Shown: one piece after another, positions 9,401 to 21,700 of the stretch
Numbering within the stretch: position 1 is the stretch's first letter
Layout: the number at the start of each line of letters is the position of its first letter
From: Flavobacterium macacae
GTDB taxonomy: Bacteria; Bacteroidota; Bacteroidia; Flavobacteriales; Flavobacteriaceae
DNA length: 64,000 bases
Direction of reading: 5' to 3'
Assembly: GCF_003865365.1 (NCBI RefSeq)
Contig: NZ_RQVR01000011.1
Coordinates: 62,001 to 126,000 of the forward strand
Program-made: the position numbers and the translations under genes
Notes under the pieces: model-generated
What the model saw: the letters and a program-made list of their open reading frames with translations, nothing else
Database searches by the model: none
What the model was told of the DNA's origin: nothing

Positions 9401-10275
9401 GCAAAGGCCAATGGGTTGCAGACGATGAAACCAATAAAATGGTGAATGACTTGATCCACAACTATAAAATTAAGTTGAACGATTTACAAGGAGCATTGCG
9501 TAGAGAAAAATTCACGATCACTGTTGGAGATGAACTTCCAGCTGGAATCTTGAAATTAGCGAAAGTATATATCGCTAAAAAACGTAAGTTGAAAGTTGGG
9601 GATAAAATGGCGGGACGTCACGGTAACAAAGGTATTGTTGCAAGAATCGTTCGCCATGAAGATATGCCTTTCTTGGAAGACGGAACACCAGTTGATATCG
9701 TGCTGAACCCACTTGGGGTACCTTCACGTATGAACATCGGTCAGATTTATGAAACCGTTTTAGGATGGGCTGGACAAAAATTGGGACGCACTTATGCAAC
9801 TCCAATCTTTGACGGTGCTTCTCTTGACCAGATCAATGAATTGACTGACGAAGCTGGAATTCCAAGATTCGGACATACGTACCTTTATGATGGAGGAACG
9901 GGAGATCGTTTCCACCAGCCAGCAACTGTTGGAGTTATCTATATGTTGAAATTAGGGCATATGGTTGATGACAAGATGCACGCGCGTTCTATCGGACCAT
10001 ACTCGTTGATCACACAACAGCCACTTGGAGGTAAAGCTCAATTTGGAGGTCAGCGTTTTGGAGAGATGGAGGTTTGGGCACTTGAGGCTTATGGAGCTTC
10101 AAGTACTTTAAGAGAAATCTTGACTGTTAAATCAGATGACGTAATTGGTAGAGCTAAAACTTACGAAGCTATCGTTAAGGGAGAATCTATGCCAGAACCA
10201 GGATTGCCAGAATCGTTCAACGTATTGATGCACGAATTGAAAGGTCTTGGATTAGACATCAGGTTAGAAGAATAA
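6463..10275 (+). CDS. rpoB: RNA polymerase beta subunit
   Basis: RpoB (1270 aa), one half of the RNA polymerase active-site cleft. Protrusion, lobe, fork, flap and clamp regions are colinear with the family. The rifampicin-pocket segment reads [20 protein letters not shown] then [13 protein letters not shown], so no common resistance substitution is visible. The active-site element [12 protein letters not shown] and the C-terminal clamp sequence are present. It starts with ATG after a 256-base leader and is followed by rpoC after 241 bases, a wider gap than usual because of the palindromic element there. Confidence 0.99.
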   Translation: MITNQTERLNFASTKNIPQYPDFLDIQVKSFKDFFQLETKSDERGDEGLYNTFMENFPITDTRNQFVLEFLDYFVDPPRYTIQECIERGLTYSVPLKARLKLYCTDPEHEDFETIVQDVYLGTIPYMTPSGTFVINGAERVVVSQLHRSPGVFFGQSFHANGTKLYSARVIPFKGSWIEFATDINSVMYAYIDRKKKLPVTTLFRAIGFERDKDILEIFDLAEEIKVSKTGLKKYVGRRLAARVLNTWHEDFVDEDTGEVVSIERNEIILDRDTIIDKDNVEEIIEANVKTILLHKEDANQGDYAIIHNTLQKDPTNSEKEAVEHIYRQLRNAEPPDEETARGIIDKLFFSDQRYNLGEVGRYRMNKKLQLDIPMEKQVLTKEDIITIVKYLIELINSKAEIDDIDHLSNRRVRTVGEQLSAQFGVGLARMARTIRERMNVRDNEVFTPIDLINAKTLSSVINSFFGTNQLSQFMDQTNPLAEITHKRRLSALGPGGLSRERAGFEVRDVHYTHYGRLCPIETPEGPNIGLISSLGVYAKVNGMGFIETPYRKVTNGKVDLESTPVYLSAEEEEGKMIAQANIEMDGAGQITADKVIAREEGDFPVVDPSEIHYTDVAPNQIASISASLIPFLEHDDANRALMGSNMMRQAVPLLRPEAPIVGTGLERQVASDSRVLINAEGNGTVEYVDANIITIKYDRSEEERMVSFDSDEKTYNLIKFRKTNQSTSINLKPIVRKGDRVVKGQVLSEGYATQNGELALGRNLKVAFMPWKGYNFEDAIVISEKVVRDDIFTSIHVDDYSLEVRDTKLGNEELTNDIPNVSEEATKDLDENGMIRIGAEVKPGDILIGKITPKGESDPTPEEKLLRAIFGDKAGDVKDASLKASPSLHGVVLDKKLFARAVKDKRKRGQDKDNLAALELEFETKFVELKDRLVDKLFNIVNGKTSQGVMNDLGEEVLPKGKKYTQKMLNAVEDFAHLSKGQWVADDETNKMVNDLIHNYKIKLNDLQGALRREKFTITVGDELPAGILKLAKVYIAKKRKLKVGDKMAGRHGNKGIVARIVRHEDMPFLEDGTPVDIVLNPLGVPSRMNIGQIYETVLGWAGQKLGRTYATPIFDGASLDQINELTDEAGIPRFGHTYLYDGGTGDRFHQPATVGVIYMLKLGHMVDDKMHARSIGPYSLITQQPLGGKAQFGGQRFGEMEVWALEAYGASSTLREILTVKSDDVIGRAKTYEAIVKGESMPEPGLPESFNVLMHELKGLGLDIRLEE

Positions 10276-10356
10276 ATAGTTTTCAGTAATCAGTGTTTGG
10301 TAATCAGTTTTTAAACTGCAAACTGAACACTGATCACTTTTTTAAATAGTTTTCAG
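10274..10356 (+). repeat. Palindromic element flanked by 13-bp direct repeats in the rpoB-rpoC gap
   Basis: AAATAGTTTTCAG occurs at 10274-10286 and again at 10344-10356. Between the copies ATCAGTGTT (10289-10297) pairs with AACACTGAT (10326-10334), and an inner CAGTTT/AAACTG can also pair. A T-run follows the outer stem, so it may act as a weak terminator. The CAGT/ACTG-rich composition resembles intergenic palindromes in Flavobacterium genomes. The 160 bases from 10357 to rpoC show nothing else I recognise. Confidence 0.6.
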
Positions 10357-10516
10357 GATTTATACCCGTAAACCGTTCCGATTTTTTATGAGTTTTTTCA
10401 TAATTAGCACTTCAAAAATTTTGAGGTTTAGAGAAGTAATCCGAGGTAGTTTTTAAGTCATTTTGGCTTAAATAAGAATCAATTTTTTAATTGCAAATAA
10501 ATCAATAGTAAAAACT

Positions 10517-13500
10517 ATGATGAATAACAGAAATAATAAAGACAAGAACCCAATCAAAAGGTTCAATAAAATTTCGATAGGACTTGCTTCTCCAGAATCG
10601 ATCTTGGCAGAGTCAAGAGGTGAGGTTTTGAAGCCAGAAACGATCAATTATAGAACACACAAACCAGAGCGTGACGGACTTTTCTGCGAAAGAATCTTCG
10701 GACCAGTAAAAGATTTCGAATGTGCTTGTGGTAAATATAAAAGAATTCGCTACAAAGGTATCGTTTGTGACCGTTGTGGTGTAGAAGTTACTGAAAAGAA
10801 AGTACGTAGAGACAGAGTTGGTCACATCAATTTAGTTGTGCCAATCGCTCACATCTGGTATTTCCGTTCGCTACCAAATAAAATTGGTTACATTTTAGGT
10901 CTTCCGTCTAAGAAATTAGACATGATCATTTACTACGAAAGATACGTAGTAATCCAAGCGGGTATTGCACAAAACCCAGAAGGAGAATCATTAAAAAGAC
11001 TTGACTTTTTAACAGAAGAAGAATATCTAAATATTTTAGATACGCTTCCAATGGAAAACCAATATTTAGATGACAATGATCCAAATAAATTCATCGCCAA
11101 AATGGGTGCTGAATGTATTATGGACTTGTTGGCAAGAATTGACTTGGATGAATTATCATACCAATTGCGTCACTCAGCTAACAACGAGACATCAAAACAA
11201 CGTAAAACTGAGGCTTTAAAAAGACTTCAAGTTGTGGAATCGTTCCGTGAGTCTAACTTGAACAGAGAAAATCGTCCAGAATGGATGATCATGAAAGTGG
11301 TTCCAGTTATTCCACCAGAATTACGTCCGTTGGTGCCACTTGACGGTGGTCGTTTTGCGACTTCAGATTTGAATGATTTGTACAGAAGAGTAATCATCCG
11401 TAACAATCGTTTGAAAAGATTGATGGAAATCAAAGCTCCAGAAGTAATCTTGAGAAACGAAAAACGTATGTTGCAGGAATCTGTAGATTCGTTATTCGAT
11501 AATACAAGAAAAGCATCTGCTGTTAAAACAGAATCAAACAGACCTTTAAAATCACTTTCTGATTCATTGAAAGGTAAACAAGGTCGTTTCCGCCAGAACC
11601 TTTTGGGTAAACGTGTGGATTATTCTGCTCGTTCGGTAATCGTCGTTGGACCAGAATTAAAATTGTTCGAATGTGGTATCCCAAAAGATATGGCAGCCGA
11701 ATTATACAAACCTTTTGTGATTCGTAAATTAATCGAAAGAGGAATTGTAAAAACTGTAAAATCAGCTAAAAAAATAATAGACAAAAAAGAGCCGGTAGTT
11801 TGGGATATTCTTGAAAATGTAATTAAAGGACACCCGATATTGCTGAATCGTGCTCCTACTTTGCACAGACTTGGTATCCAGGCGTTCCAGCCAAAATTAA
11901 TCGAAGGAAAAGCGATCCAGCTTCACCCATTGGTTTGTACGGCATTTAACGCGGATTTTGATGGTGACCAGATGGCAGTCCACTTGCCATTAGGGCCGGA
12001 AGCTATTCTAGAAGCGCAACTATTGATGTTGGCTTCACACAATATCTTGAATCCTGCAAACGGGGCTCCAATTACGGTACCTTCTCAGGATATGGTTTTG
12101 GGTCTATATTATATGACCAAAGAGCGTATCTCTACAGAAGATCACAAAATTTTAGGTCAAGATTTGACTTTCTATTCATCTGAAGAAGTAAATATTGCAT
12201 TAAACGAAGGAAGAGTTGAATTGAATGCTCGTGTAAAAATCAGGGCAAAAGATTTTAACGAAGCTGGAGAATTGGTGTACAAGATTATCCAAACAACAGC
12301 TGGACGTGTACTTTTCAACGAAGTAGTTCCAGAAGCAGCAGGATATATCAACCAGGTATTGACTAAAAAATCTTTGAGAGATATTATCGGTGGAATCTTA
12401 AGCGTAACAGATGTTCCAACAACTGCTGCCTTCCTTGATAATATGAAAGATATGGGATACAAATTTGCCTTTAGAGGTGGATTGTCATTCTCATTAGGAG
12501 ATATTAGAATTCCAGAGCAAAAAACACAATTGATTGCTGATGCACGTGTACAGGTAGAAGGAATTTCTGCCAACTATAACATGGGTCTTATTACCAATAA
12601 CGAACGTTACAACCAAGTTATTGATATCTGGACTTCTGCAAATGCACAATTGACAGAATTGGCAATGAAAAATATCCGTGAAGACCAACAAGGTTTCAAC
12701 TCGGTATATATGATGCTTGACTCTGGTGCAAGGGGATCTAAAGAACAAATTCGTCAGTTGACCGGTATGCGTGGTTTGATGGCCAAGCCTAAAAAATCGA
12801 CTGCTGGCGGTGGTGAAATTATTGAAAACCCGATTTTGTCTAACTTTAAGGAAGGACTTTCGATCCTTGAGTACTTTATCTCTACTCACGGTGCTCGTAA
12901 AGGTCTTGCGGATACGGCTTTGAAAACGGCCGATGCGGGTTACTTGACAAGAAGGCTTCATGATGTTTCTCAAGATGTTATCGTAAACACTGTTGATTGC
13001 GGTACTTTAAGAGGTGTTGATGTTGGAGCTTTGAAGAAAAACGAAGAAATCGTTGAAACTTTAGGAGAAAGAATCTTAGGACGTGTGGCATTGCAAGATG
13101 TTGTCAATCCTTTGACTAATGAAGTTTTAATAAAAGCAGGGGAACAAATTACCGAAGCGATCGTAAAAGCAATCGATGAATCTCCAATTGAAAAAGTGGA
13201 AGTTCGTTCGCCATTGACTTGCGAGGCTACTAAAGGTATCTGTGCTAAATGTTACGGAAGAAACCTTGCCACTGGAAAAATGACTCAAAGAGGTGAAGCT
13301 GTCGGTGTAATTGCTGCACAGTCAATTGGTGAGCCAGGAACACAGTTGACACTTCGTACCTTCCACGTCGGTGGGGTTGCGGGTGGACTTTCTGAAGAAT
13401 CGAGCATCATTGTGAAATTTGCCGGACGTCTTGAAATCGAAGATTTGAAAACAGTTAAAGGGGAAGACCTTGAAGGAAATATTACAGATATTGTAATTTC

Positions 13501-14824
13501 TCGTTCAACTGAATTGAAATTGGTTGATGTTAAAACAGGAATCATCCTTAATACGCACAATATTCCTTACGGATCTAGTATTTTCGTTAAAGACGGAGAT
13601 GTAGTTGAAAAAGGAGCTGTTGTTTGTAAATGGGATCCATATAATGGAGTTATTATTTCTGAATTTACGGGTAAAATTGCTTACGAAGATTTAGAACAAG
13701 GACAATCGTTCATGGTTGAAATCGATGAGCAGACTGGTTTCCAAGAAAAAGTAATTTCTGAAGGAAGAAATAAAAAATTAATCCCAACTTTATTGATTTA
13801 TGGTAAAGATGGCGAATTGATCCGTTCTTATAACTTGCCAGTTGGAGCCCACTTGATGGTTGAAAACGGTGAGAAAATTAAGTCTGGTAAAGTTTTGGTA
13901 AAAATCCCGCGCCGTTCCTCAAAAGCGAATGATATCACCGGAGGTCTTCCAAGAATTACAGAGCTTCTTGAGGCTCGTAATCCTTCAAACCCTGCTGTGG
14001 TTTCTGAAATTGATGGAGTTGTTTCTTTTGGAAAAATCAAAAGAGGTAACCGTGAGATCGTTATCGAATCTAAATTTGGTGAGATCAAGAAATATCTTGT
14101 GAAACTTTCAAGCCAGATTCTTGTTCAAGAAAATGACTTCGTAAGAGCAGGAGTTCCATTGTCTGACGGAGCTATTACTCCAGATGATATCTTGAGAATC
14201 CAAGGACCGGCAGCGGTGCAGCAATATTTGGTGAATGAAATTCAAGAAGTTTACCGTCTTCAGGGTGTAAAAATCAACGACAAGCACTTTGAAGTTGTAA
14301 TTCGCCAGATGATGCGTAAAGTTAGGGTTCAAGATCCAGGTGATACATTATTCTTAGAAGACCAATTGATCCATACAAAAGATTTTATCGTTGAAAATGA
14401 TAAGCTTTATGGTATGAAAGTAATTGAAGACGCTGGGGATTCTGACAACTTGAAACCAGGACAGATTATTACGCCGCGTCAATTGCGTGATGAAAATTCA
14501 CTATTGAAACGTAATGATAAAAATCAAGTTGTGGCAAGAGATGTGATCACGGCTACGGCTACGCCAGTACTTCAAGGTATCACAAGAGCTTCGTTACAGA
14601 CGAAATCATTTATTTCTGCAGCGTCGTTCCAAGAAACTACAAAAGTATTGAATGAAGCAGCAGTTGCTGGAAAAGTCGATTACTTAGAAGGATTGAAAGA
14701 AAATGTTATCGTTGGCCACAGAATTCCTGCAGGTACAGGTATGAGAGACTATGATAATGTGATCGTAGGTTCAAAAGATGAGTACAACGAATTGATGGCT
14801 ACAAAAGAAGAATATAATTATTAA
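10517..14824 (+). CDS. rpoC: RNA polymerase beta' subunit
   Basis: RpoC (1435 aa), carrying the catalytic Mg site NADFDGDQM. The N-terminal zinc-binding domain reads [20 protein letters not shown]. The bridge helix/trigger loop region ([19 protein letters not shown]) and the second zinc site ([16 protein letters not shown]) are intact. The start [19 protein letters not shown] fits flavobacterial homologues. Stop and the following DUF3467 gene are three bases apart, so the two genes are cotranscribed. Confidence 0.99.
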   Translation: MMNNRNNKDKNPIKRFNKISIGLASPESILAESRGEVLKPETINYRTHKPERDGLFCERIFGPVKDFECACGKYKRIRYKGIVCDRCGVEVTEKKVRRDRVGHINLVVPIAHIWYFRSLPNKIGYILGLPSKKLDMIIYYERYVVIQAGIAQNPEGESLKRLDFLTEEEYLNILDTLPMENQYLDDNDPNKFIAKMGAECIMDLLARIDLDELSYQLRHSANNETSKQRKTEALKRLQVVESFRESNLNRENRPEWMIMKVVPVIPPELRPLVPLDGGRFATSDLNDLYRRVIIRNNRLKRLMEIKAPEVILRNEKRMLQESVDSLFDNTRKASAVKTESNRPLKSLSDSLKGKQGRFRQNLLGKRVDYSARSVIVVGPELKLFECGIPKDMAAELYKPFVIRKLIERGIVKTVKSAKKIIDKKEPVVWDILENVIKGHPILLNRAPTLHRLGIQAFQPKLIEGKAIQLHPLVCTAFNADFDGDQMAVHLPLGPEAILEAQLLMLASHNILNPANGAPITVPSQDMVLGLYYMTKERISTEDHKILGQDLTFYSSEEVNIALNEGRVELNARVKIRAKDFNEAGELVYKIIQTTAGRVLFNEVVPEAAGYINQVLTKKSLRDIIGGILSVTDVPTTAAFLDNMKDMGYKFAFRGGLSFSLGDIRIPEQKTQLIADARVQVEGISANYNMGLITNNERYNQVIDIWTSANAQLTELAMKNIREDQQGFNSVYMMLDSGARGSKEQIRQLTGMRGLMAKPKKSTAGGGEIIENPILSNFKEGLSILEYFISTHGARKGLADTALKTADAGYLTRRLHDVSQDVIVNTVDCGTLRGVDVGALKKNEEIVETLGERILGRVALQDVVNPLTNEVLIKAGEQITEAIVKAIDESPIEKVEVRSPLTCEATKGICAKCYGRNLATGKMTQRGEAVGVIAAQSIGEPGTQLTLRTFHVGGVAGGLSEESSIIVKFAGRLEIEDLKTVKGEDLEGNITDIVISRSTELKLVDVKTGIILNTHNIPYGSSIFVKDGDVVEKGAVVCKWDPYNGVIISEFTGKIAYEDLEQGQSFMVEIDEQTGFQEKVISEGRNKKLIPTLLIYGKDGELIRSYNLPVGAHLMVENGEKIKSGKVLVKIPRRSSKANDITGGLPRITELLEARNPSNPAVVSEIDGVVSFGKIKRGNREIVIESKFGEIKKYLVKLSSQILVQENDFVRAGVPLSDGAITPDDILRIQGPAAVQQYLVNEIQEVYRLQGVKINDKHFEVVIRQMMRKVRVQDPGDTLFLEDQLIHTKDFIVENDKLYGMKVIEDAGDSDNLKPGQIITPRQLRDENSLLKRNDKNQVVARDVITATATPVLQGITRASLQTKSFISAASFQETTKVLNEAAVAGKVDYLEGLKENVIVGHRIPAGTGMRDYDNVIVGSKDEYNELMATKEEYNY

Positions 14825-14827
14825 GAT

Positions 14828-15142
14828 ATGAGCGATTCAAATCAACAACCGCAAGGTCAGATTAATATTGAACTGGATGAAAAAACAGCGGAAGGAATTT
14901 ATTCTAACTTAGCGATCATCAACCATTCAGCATCAGAATTTGTATTGGATTTCGTAAGCATTATGCCCGGAATTCCAAAAGCAAAAGTGAAATCTAGAAT
15001 TGTTTTGACGCCGCAGCACGCCAAAAGATTATTAAAAGCAATAGGAGAAAATATCCACAGATTTGAAAGCGCCCACGGCGAAATCAAAGACACGGAGCAA
15101 CCTCCAATTCCTTTAAACTTTGGTCCTGCTGGACAAGCTTAA
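14828..15142 (+). CDS. DUF3467 family protein
   Basis: A 104-aa protein of the DUF3467 family, commonly found directly after rpoC in Bacteroidota. Features are an acidic start (INIELDEKTAEGIYSNLA), the family core FVLDFVSIMPGIPKAKVKSR and a Pro-rich C-terminus. There is no signal peptide or TM segment. The gene starts three bases after rpoC and is followed within five bases by a strong terminator, so it is the last gene of the rpo operon. Its biochemical role is not known. Confidence 0.88.
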   Translation: MSDSNQQPQGQINIELDEKTAEGIYSNLAIINHSASEFVLDFVSIMPGIPKAKVKSRIVLTPQHAKRLLKAIGENIHRFESAHGEIKDTEQPPIPLNFGPAGQA

Positions 15143-15146
15143 ACCA

Positions 15147-15178
15147 AAAGCCTCTTGAGAAATCAAGAGGCTTTTTTT
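15147..15178 (+). terminator. Terminator of the rpoBC-DUF3467 operon
   Basis: AAAGCCTCTTGA (15147-15158) pairs perfectly with TCAAGAGGCTTT (15163-15174), with a four-base loop GAAA and eight T residues. This is a GNRA tetraloop and a textbook intrinsic terminator. Confidence 0.92.
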
Positions 15179-15773
15179 ATGCAAAATTGAATTTTAACGA
15201 CTTTTAAGGATCTTGGTCGACTTTATTTCTTCTGTTGTTTTTAAATAATTATGTTTATCTCAGAATTAAAATTTTGAACTCAAAAGAGTATTGATATACC
15301 ACAAGTCAATATGTTTTTCCCGAAGATATTAATTATTATATCAATTTTTGAAAATGAAATTTTATTCGGAAACATCTCGAGAATACATTGAAACAGTTTT
15401 TAGTCATAATACAATTATCCGATTTTTAGTCGTTCTTGTTTTATTGATTTTTACTAGTGTGGGGCTTTTTGGTTGATCTATAAATTTAGTTACACATAGT
15501 AAGGTTTTTTAGTTAAGTAGAAATGCCCTTCTTTTTGTTTTGCCAAGCAGAATTGGAGGTTTTTTTGATATTTTACAGAAATGATTAAAGTTTTTTGATG
15601 AAACCTATTTTTGTTTACTAAATGTGTTTTATGTATAATTTTAGGGAGTAAAATATCAAATTTAAAATATTTTATTTTAATAGATATATCGTTAATAACT
15701 TTTTTGTTAAAACAACAAAAGTGTTAATTAAATGTTATATTTTCGAATTTTCAATTTAACTTAAATATTTACT
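15179..15773 (+). other. Long AT-rich intergenic region before the 2070-aa surface-protein gene
   Basis: A stretch of 595 bases without a convincing gene. TATTTTTG at 15606-15613 matches the TAnnTTTG minus-7 consensus but lacks a TTG at the proper distance, and TATATTTT near 15735 is a weaker alternative. Either would give a 5' leader for the downstream gene. One possible 40-aa ORF is listed separately. No repeats or tRNA were seen. Confidence 0.4.
15354..15476 (+). CDS. Possible 40-aa membrane peptide (weak)
   Basis: An ATG-initiated frame begins MKFYSETSREYIE and ends with a hydrophobic stretch (RFLVVLVLLIFTSVGLFG) directly before TGA, giving a single predicted TM helix with a charged N-terminus. 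It has no recognised family and no clear promoter, and lies in an AT-rich gap where such frames arise by chance. It may be a real small protein, a remnant, or noise. Confidence 0.2.
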   Translation: MKFYSETSREYIETVFSHNTIIRFLVVLVLLIFTSVGLFG

Positions 15774-18700
15774 ATGATTACAAACTACTCTAATGTGTTG
15801 CGACAACCTCAGTCCCAACATACAATTGAGCCGGCCAACAAACCATATTTGCGGAAAGAAAGGCAATGTTTGGCGACGGGTTTGATTTTATTAATGATGC
15901 TTTGTTTGGCACCATTATCCTCCTTTGCTCAATCGATCACTAATTACACCTTTAGTACCACGACTGATGGTTCTTTAGAGGATTTAACAGTGGGTGCTAC
16001 GGTTTTGATGACGGGTAATAGAGATACCGCTGCAACAGGTGTTTTTCCAATTGGCTTTGATTTTTATTTTATGGGTACTAAATACACTCATTTTAGTGGT
16101 AATTCAAATGGGCAATTGAGATTGCATCAAAGTAGTACAGAAACAGCGATTCCTACGAATGTTACAGGGCCTATCGCTAACATGGTTACCTTATTTCCGA
16201 TGACAGGAGATAATGAGGTCAATGATGGAATGAAATTTAAAATGGTTGGTACAAAAGCAGTAATAGAATGGACTCAATTTTATGCTTATTTCTTTGACAT
16301 TACAAATGCTGGAAACATGCAAGTATGGCTTCATCAGGATGGAAGAATAGAATATGTTTACGGAGACATTTATAATGCAGATGACGCTACAGTAACTCGT
16401 TCAATTGGGTTATCCTCTAGTAATACTGCCGCCACAGCTGGATATATTACTTTAGGTGCTACTCCCACATTTACTGCAGCAGCTACTTTTGTCGCAAATA
16501 CCTTTGCTGCTGGATCTGGAACGACTACAGGTTCCCCTTTAATTGCAAATTTAGGTTCTAGTGCGAATGGAAGTAGAAGAGTTTTTTCATTTATTCCTAT
16601 TGGTAATCCCGGGAATTCAATCGCTTCTATTTTAGCACCACCAACAGCTTTAAATTTTACGGCAGTTGGTCCCGTGAGTATGACATTAAATTGGACACCT
16701 GCATCCCCTTTGACAGGTGTTTTAAAATATGCTATCTATGTTTCAACAGATGGTGTCAATTACAATTTTTTTAATACAACTAACGTTGGAACTAATTCAT
16801 ATGTTGTTTCAAATTTAGTAGCAAATACAAATTACACATGGAAAATATTTTCCATAAGTGAAGGAGGTAAAAGTATTGAAGTTATAGGTTCACAAGCAAC
16901 AACATTACCAGGTTCAAATACTGCGATTGCTTCTGGAAATTGGAGTAATACAGCAACTTGGTCATCTGGTGCAGTTCCAAATGAAGGAGATAACGTTACA
17001 GTTCCAGCTGGGTTAACAGTAACTCAAGATGATGCAGCTGCAAAATCATACAACTTGACAGTTGATGGAAATTTAGTTTATTCAGCTACTACTGCTGCCA
17101 ATTTGGTAGTTGGTAATAGTGTCACAATTAATTCAACAGGAAATTTGACAGGTCCTGCAACAGGGACTGTGGTTACTCACGGTTTAACAGTTGGAGGCAA
17201 CTTAGTTAATAATGGTGTTTTGGATCTTAGTACAAACACTGCTGGAGTGATTTTAACATTCAATGGCACTTTAACGTCTAATTTTACGGGTACAGGTTCT
17301 GTTAATGACTTGTATAGTTTGTCTTTATCTAAATCGTCAATTTCGGTTTTAGTAGAGGTAAACCTTACTAATTTTAGTGTAAGAGGTTTGTCAACTTTGT
17401 CAACAGGTGCTTTATTAAATGGAACTGAAACAGGCACTTTAAAATTTAGTGGGACAAATACATTTGACGGAACGTTATGGAATACTGCAAATTATACGAT
17501 TGGTGTTGGATACGGTTTTTGGTTAAACAATCCAAATTTTACTGTAAACGCTATGAGTAGTGTTGCAGGTGTACAAGGATTATTGCGTGTTTCTGCAGGA
17601 ACCTATAATGTTGGAACAGTGGCGGGAAATACATTAAATTTATTGAGTAATTCAAAAGTAATTATTGAAGGTGGTACTGTAAATTCTGCTTCTCGTATTG
17701 CTGTTAGTGCAGCTGCAAATATTGTGAACTTCACACAAACAGGTGGAACAATTAATGTAAATTCAGTTGGAAATACAAATACAACATTTGCTTCTTTTGA
17801 TTTGGGTACTTCTGTTGCTTCAACAGTGTCAATAACTGGGGGGAATATTAATGTTATTTTGGCAAATACTGCAACTAGTGGACCAAGAGACGTGAGAGGA
17901 ACTTCAATAGCAAATCCTACATTAACTGGAGGGTCAGTTAATTTTGGGACAACAGCTTCAGGAGGAGCAAAAACTTTCTTCTTTACAGGAAGCATTCCAA
18001 AATTCACAATAAACAATGCTTCGGCAAATCATTCACTTTCACTTTCAGGTAATGCATCAACATTTTTAGATGTTACAGTTCCTGCAAGCTCTACTTTAAA
18101 TTTGAATGGAAATACGTATACTAATAGAGGTTCTGTTCTAACAAATAACGGAACGCTAACTGGAACTGCGACATCAAGTGCATTATACTTCTTATCCACT
18201 ACAGCTGCAGGTCAAACCTATACTGGTACCGGAATTGTTACTCCAGGTTTAAGGGTTCTTACTGTTAATACAGGAATTGGTAATCTAACTTTAGATCCGG
18301 CAATCACTGGAATTAATGCTTTGAGAATTAATTTGATAACAGGAACTGTTGTTAATAGTGGTAAATTTACAATTGGATCAGGAGCAGCTTTAGCAGCAAG
18401 CGTTTACATTGGTGATGCTGCATTGGCAACTTCTGGAGGGAATTTTGACTCTGCACCAGTTTTTAACTTAGGAACAGGAACATTTTCTGTAAACTATTTG
18501 CAAGAATCTGTAGCTAGAACTTCAGGTTTTGAAATTCCATCAACAAGAACTGTAAATACGATGACGGTCAATAATACAAATGGTGTTGTTTTAGCTGGTG
18601 GTCCGGTTGATGTTTTAACAACATTGACATTGACAGCGGGAAACCTTACTACAACAAATGCTAATTTATTGACACTAGGAAGCGCAACTGCTGCAGGAAC

Positions 18701-21700
18701 ATTGACAGGAGGTTCTGCAATTTCTTACATCAATGGTCCGATTGCAAGAACAATTGCAACAGGAAATGCTAATACTTCTTATATTTTATATCCCGTTGGT
18801 AAAGTAGCATACGCGCCTATTTCAATAGCGCCTACGACGACTTCGGTTACTAATTTTAAAGCGGAAACATTTGATACTAATCCAGGAACAGAAGATCCTT
18901 CTATCATTGGATTAAACCAAACAAGAAGATGGGAAGTGCCTTTGGTATCGGGTACTATTACCGATTTGAATGTAAAAATTGAAGATGCAGGAATCGTGAG
19001 TGCTAATATTCCGGTTCATTCCGCTACAGCTACAGGTGCTTACGCTGCAACTTTTGGATCTACAGGAACTTATGTGGCAGGAACACCAAATACGCTTCAG
19101 TCAATTAGTCCAATGAGTGCAGGAAATTATGTTGGATTTATTGGGTATGCAACTTCAAATACTTGTTCAGGAACACCAACTCCGGGTAATACTGTAGCTT
19201 CTGCACCAACAATCTGTTTAGGAGGTTCAGTAACTTTGTCTTTGCAAAACGCAACTGTGGGGACAGGTGTAACTTACGTATGGGAAAGTTCTGTTGACGG
19301 AACGGTTTACGCACCAATTACTGGAGCTACAGCTGCAACTTACGTAGCGACTCCATCAGGAGCAATGTTTTACAGAGCTTCTGTTACTTGTAGCGGAAAT
19401 ACAGGTGTTTCTGTTCCGGTTCAAATTACATTTACAAATAACATTGCAACAACTGCTCCGGCAACACGTTGTGGAGTGGGTACGGTAAGTTTGGGGGCAA
19501 CTCCAAATGCAGGAGGAACAGTTAATTGGTACAGCGCAAGCACAGGGGGTAATTTGTTAGGGACAGGTACTACATTTACAACACCTGAAATTAGCACAAC
19601 CACTAATTTTTATGCGGCTTCTGAAAGTGCTATTTCTGGGCTTATGAGAGTAGGTACGGCATCAACTTTAACGGGAGATATAGAACAACCAACTGCATTT
19701 TGTAATAGATGGGCAAATTATACAAGTCAAACTATTTATACTGCTTCTGAGCTTATTTCTTTTGGACTTAGAGCAGGTAATATTACCTCAATGGCTTATG
19801 ATATAACAACTTTAGGGGACGCAGCAACAAATGCAAACTTTAATGTGAAAATTGGTACTATTGCAGCTAATAATTTTGGTAATAGTACATTTTTGAATAC
19901 AACGGCTTATACTTCAGTATATGGACCTTTAACATACACGCATACAGCTACAGGTTGGCAAACAATTAATTTTTCAACACCTTTCGTATGGGATGGAGTT
20001 TCAAATATTATTGTACATGTTAGCTATAGCGGTGCTAATTCAATTAACAATTCAAGAACGTACTTTACTGCAACGACTGATTCAAAAGTTTTATATTCTA
20101 CAGCTTCAGCACCAACGACAGGAACATTGTCTAATAATAGACTTAATGTGGTGTTTGCTGGGCAAGTAGCGTGTAGCTCATCAAGAGTAGAAGTTGTTGC
20201 AACGGTGACAACTCCGCCAGTATTTACATTAAGCGGAAATCCTGTGGCAATCTGTTCTGGACAATCTTCAACGCCTGTTACAGTAACTTCTGCTGCTTCA
20301 GATTATGATACTTATGTTTGGTCTCCTTCGACAGGAGTTTCAGGTGATGCAGCTACAGGTTGGGTTTTTAATCCAGCAATAACTACATCGTATACTTTGA
20401 CAGCTTCACAAAGTGCGGGTTCCTTGTGTAATACGACAGCTTCTGTCGTAATATCTGTAAATGCTTTACCGACACCAATTACAATTGCTCCATCACCAGC
20501 AAGCGTTTGTGAAAATACGATACTTCCTCTTGTTGTCTCTGGAGGGAATATTACAGGTGTTGTAGGTAAAATAGGTTCTGGTGTTGCTACAAATAACACA
20601 ACTACTCCATTCAAAGGTAATTGGGGTGGGTCAAAATCTCAAGCACTTTATACTGCTGCTGAGTTGGCTGCATTAGGTTTGCAAGCAGGACAAAAAGTAA
20701 GCTCAATTGGTTATGTTTCTTTGTCAGGAACTCCATCGGCTTTCAATAACTTTACGATTTCTGCAGGTTTTGTCAGCGCTACCACTTTAGGTACTACCTT
20801 TATTTCTGGTGCAAGTACGTTAGTTTATGCGCCGGCAACTTATACTCCTTCAACAGGAACAGGCAACTTGGATTTTTCTATTGCTACGCCATTAGTTTGG
20901 GATGGTATTTCAAATCTTTTAGTTGAAACTTGTTTCAATAACGGTACAAGCGGAAATGGTTCGGCATCGTCGCTTTCAATACAGTCATCTACAGTTGCTT
21001 CGGGTTTAAATTTATATAGATCCCAAGACAATATTGCTGATTTTTGTTCTAATGCAACTGCTCCAGTTAGTGCGACGAATCGTCCAAATCTTAGAATTAC
21101 TACTTTAGAAAATACTAATTTTGCATGGTCGCCAATAACAAACCTTTATTCTGATGCTGCAGCCACAACCGCTTATGTTGCAGGAACAAATGCAAGTACC
21201 GTTTACTTTAAGGCTACTGCAGCTTCGGCGGCAACTACTTATACTGTAACGGGAACTTCGGCTCAATCTTGCTCAACAACAGCAACGGTGGCCGTAACGG
21301 TTAATGCCAATGTTGCTCCAAACTTTGCTGCAATTCCAGCATTTTGTTCAGGATCTGCAGCTCCAACTTTAGCAACTACCTCTCCAAATGGAGTTACAGG
21401 AACTTGGAGTCCGGCAACGGTTAGCAATACAGCAAGTGGAACGTATGTGTTTACACCGACTGCGGGACAATGTGCCACTACACAAACATTAAGTGTAACA
21501 GTTACAACTACTGCGGCGCCAACAGGTACATCGCCGCAAGATTATACTACAGGAAATACGCTTGCTGACTTTGTTGTAGTTGGAACAGGAATTATTTGGT
21601 ATGACGCTGCAACTGGAGGAAATGTTCTGCCTTCTACAACAGTATTGGTTTCTGGCGTGACTTATTATGCATCACAAACTGTTGGAGGATGTGAAAGTCC

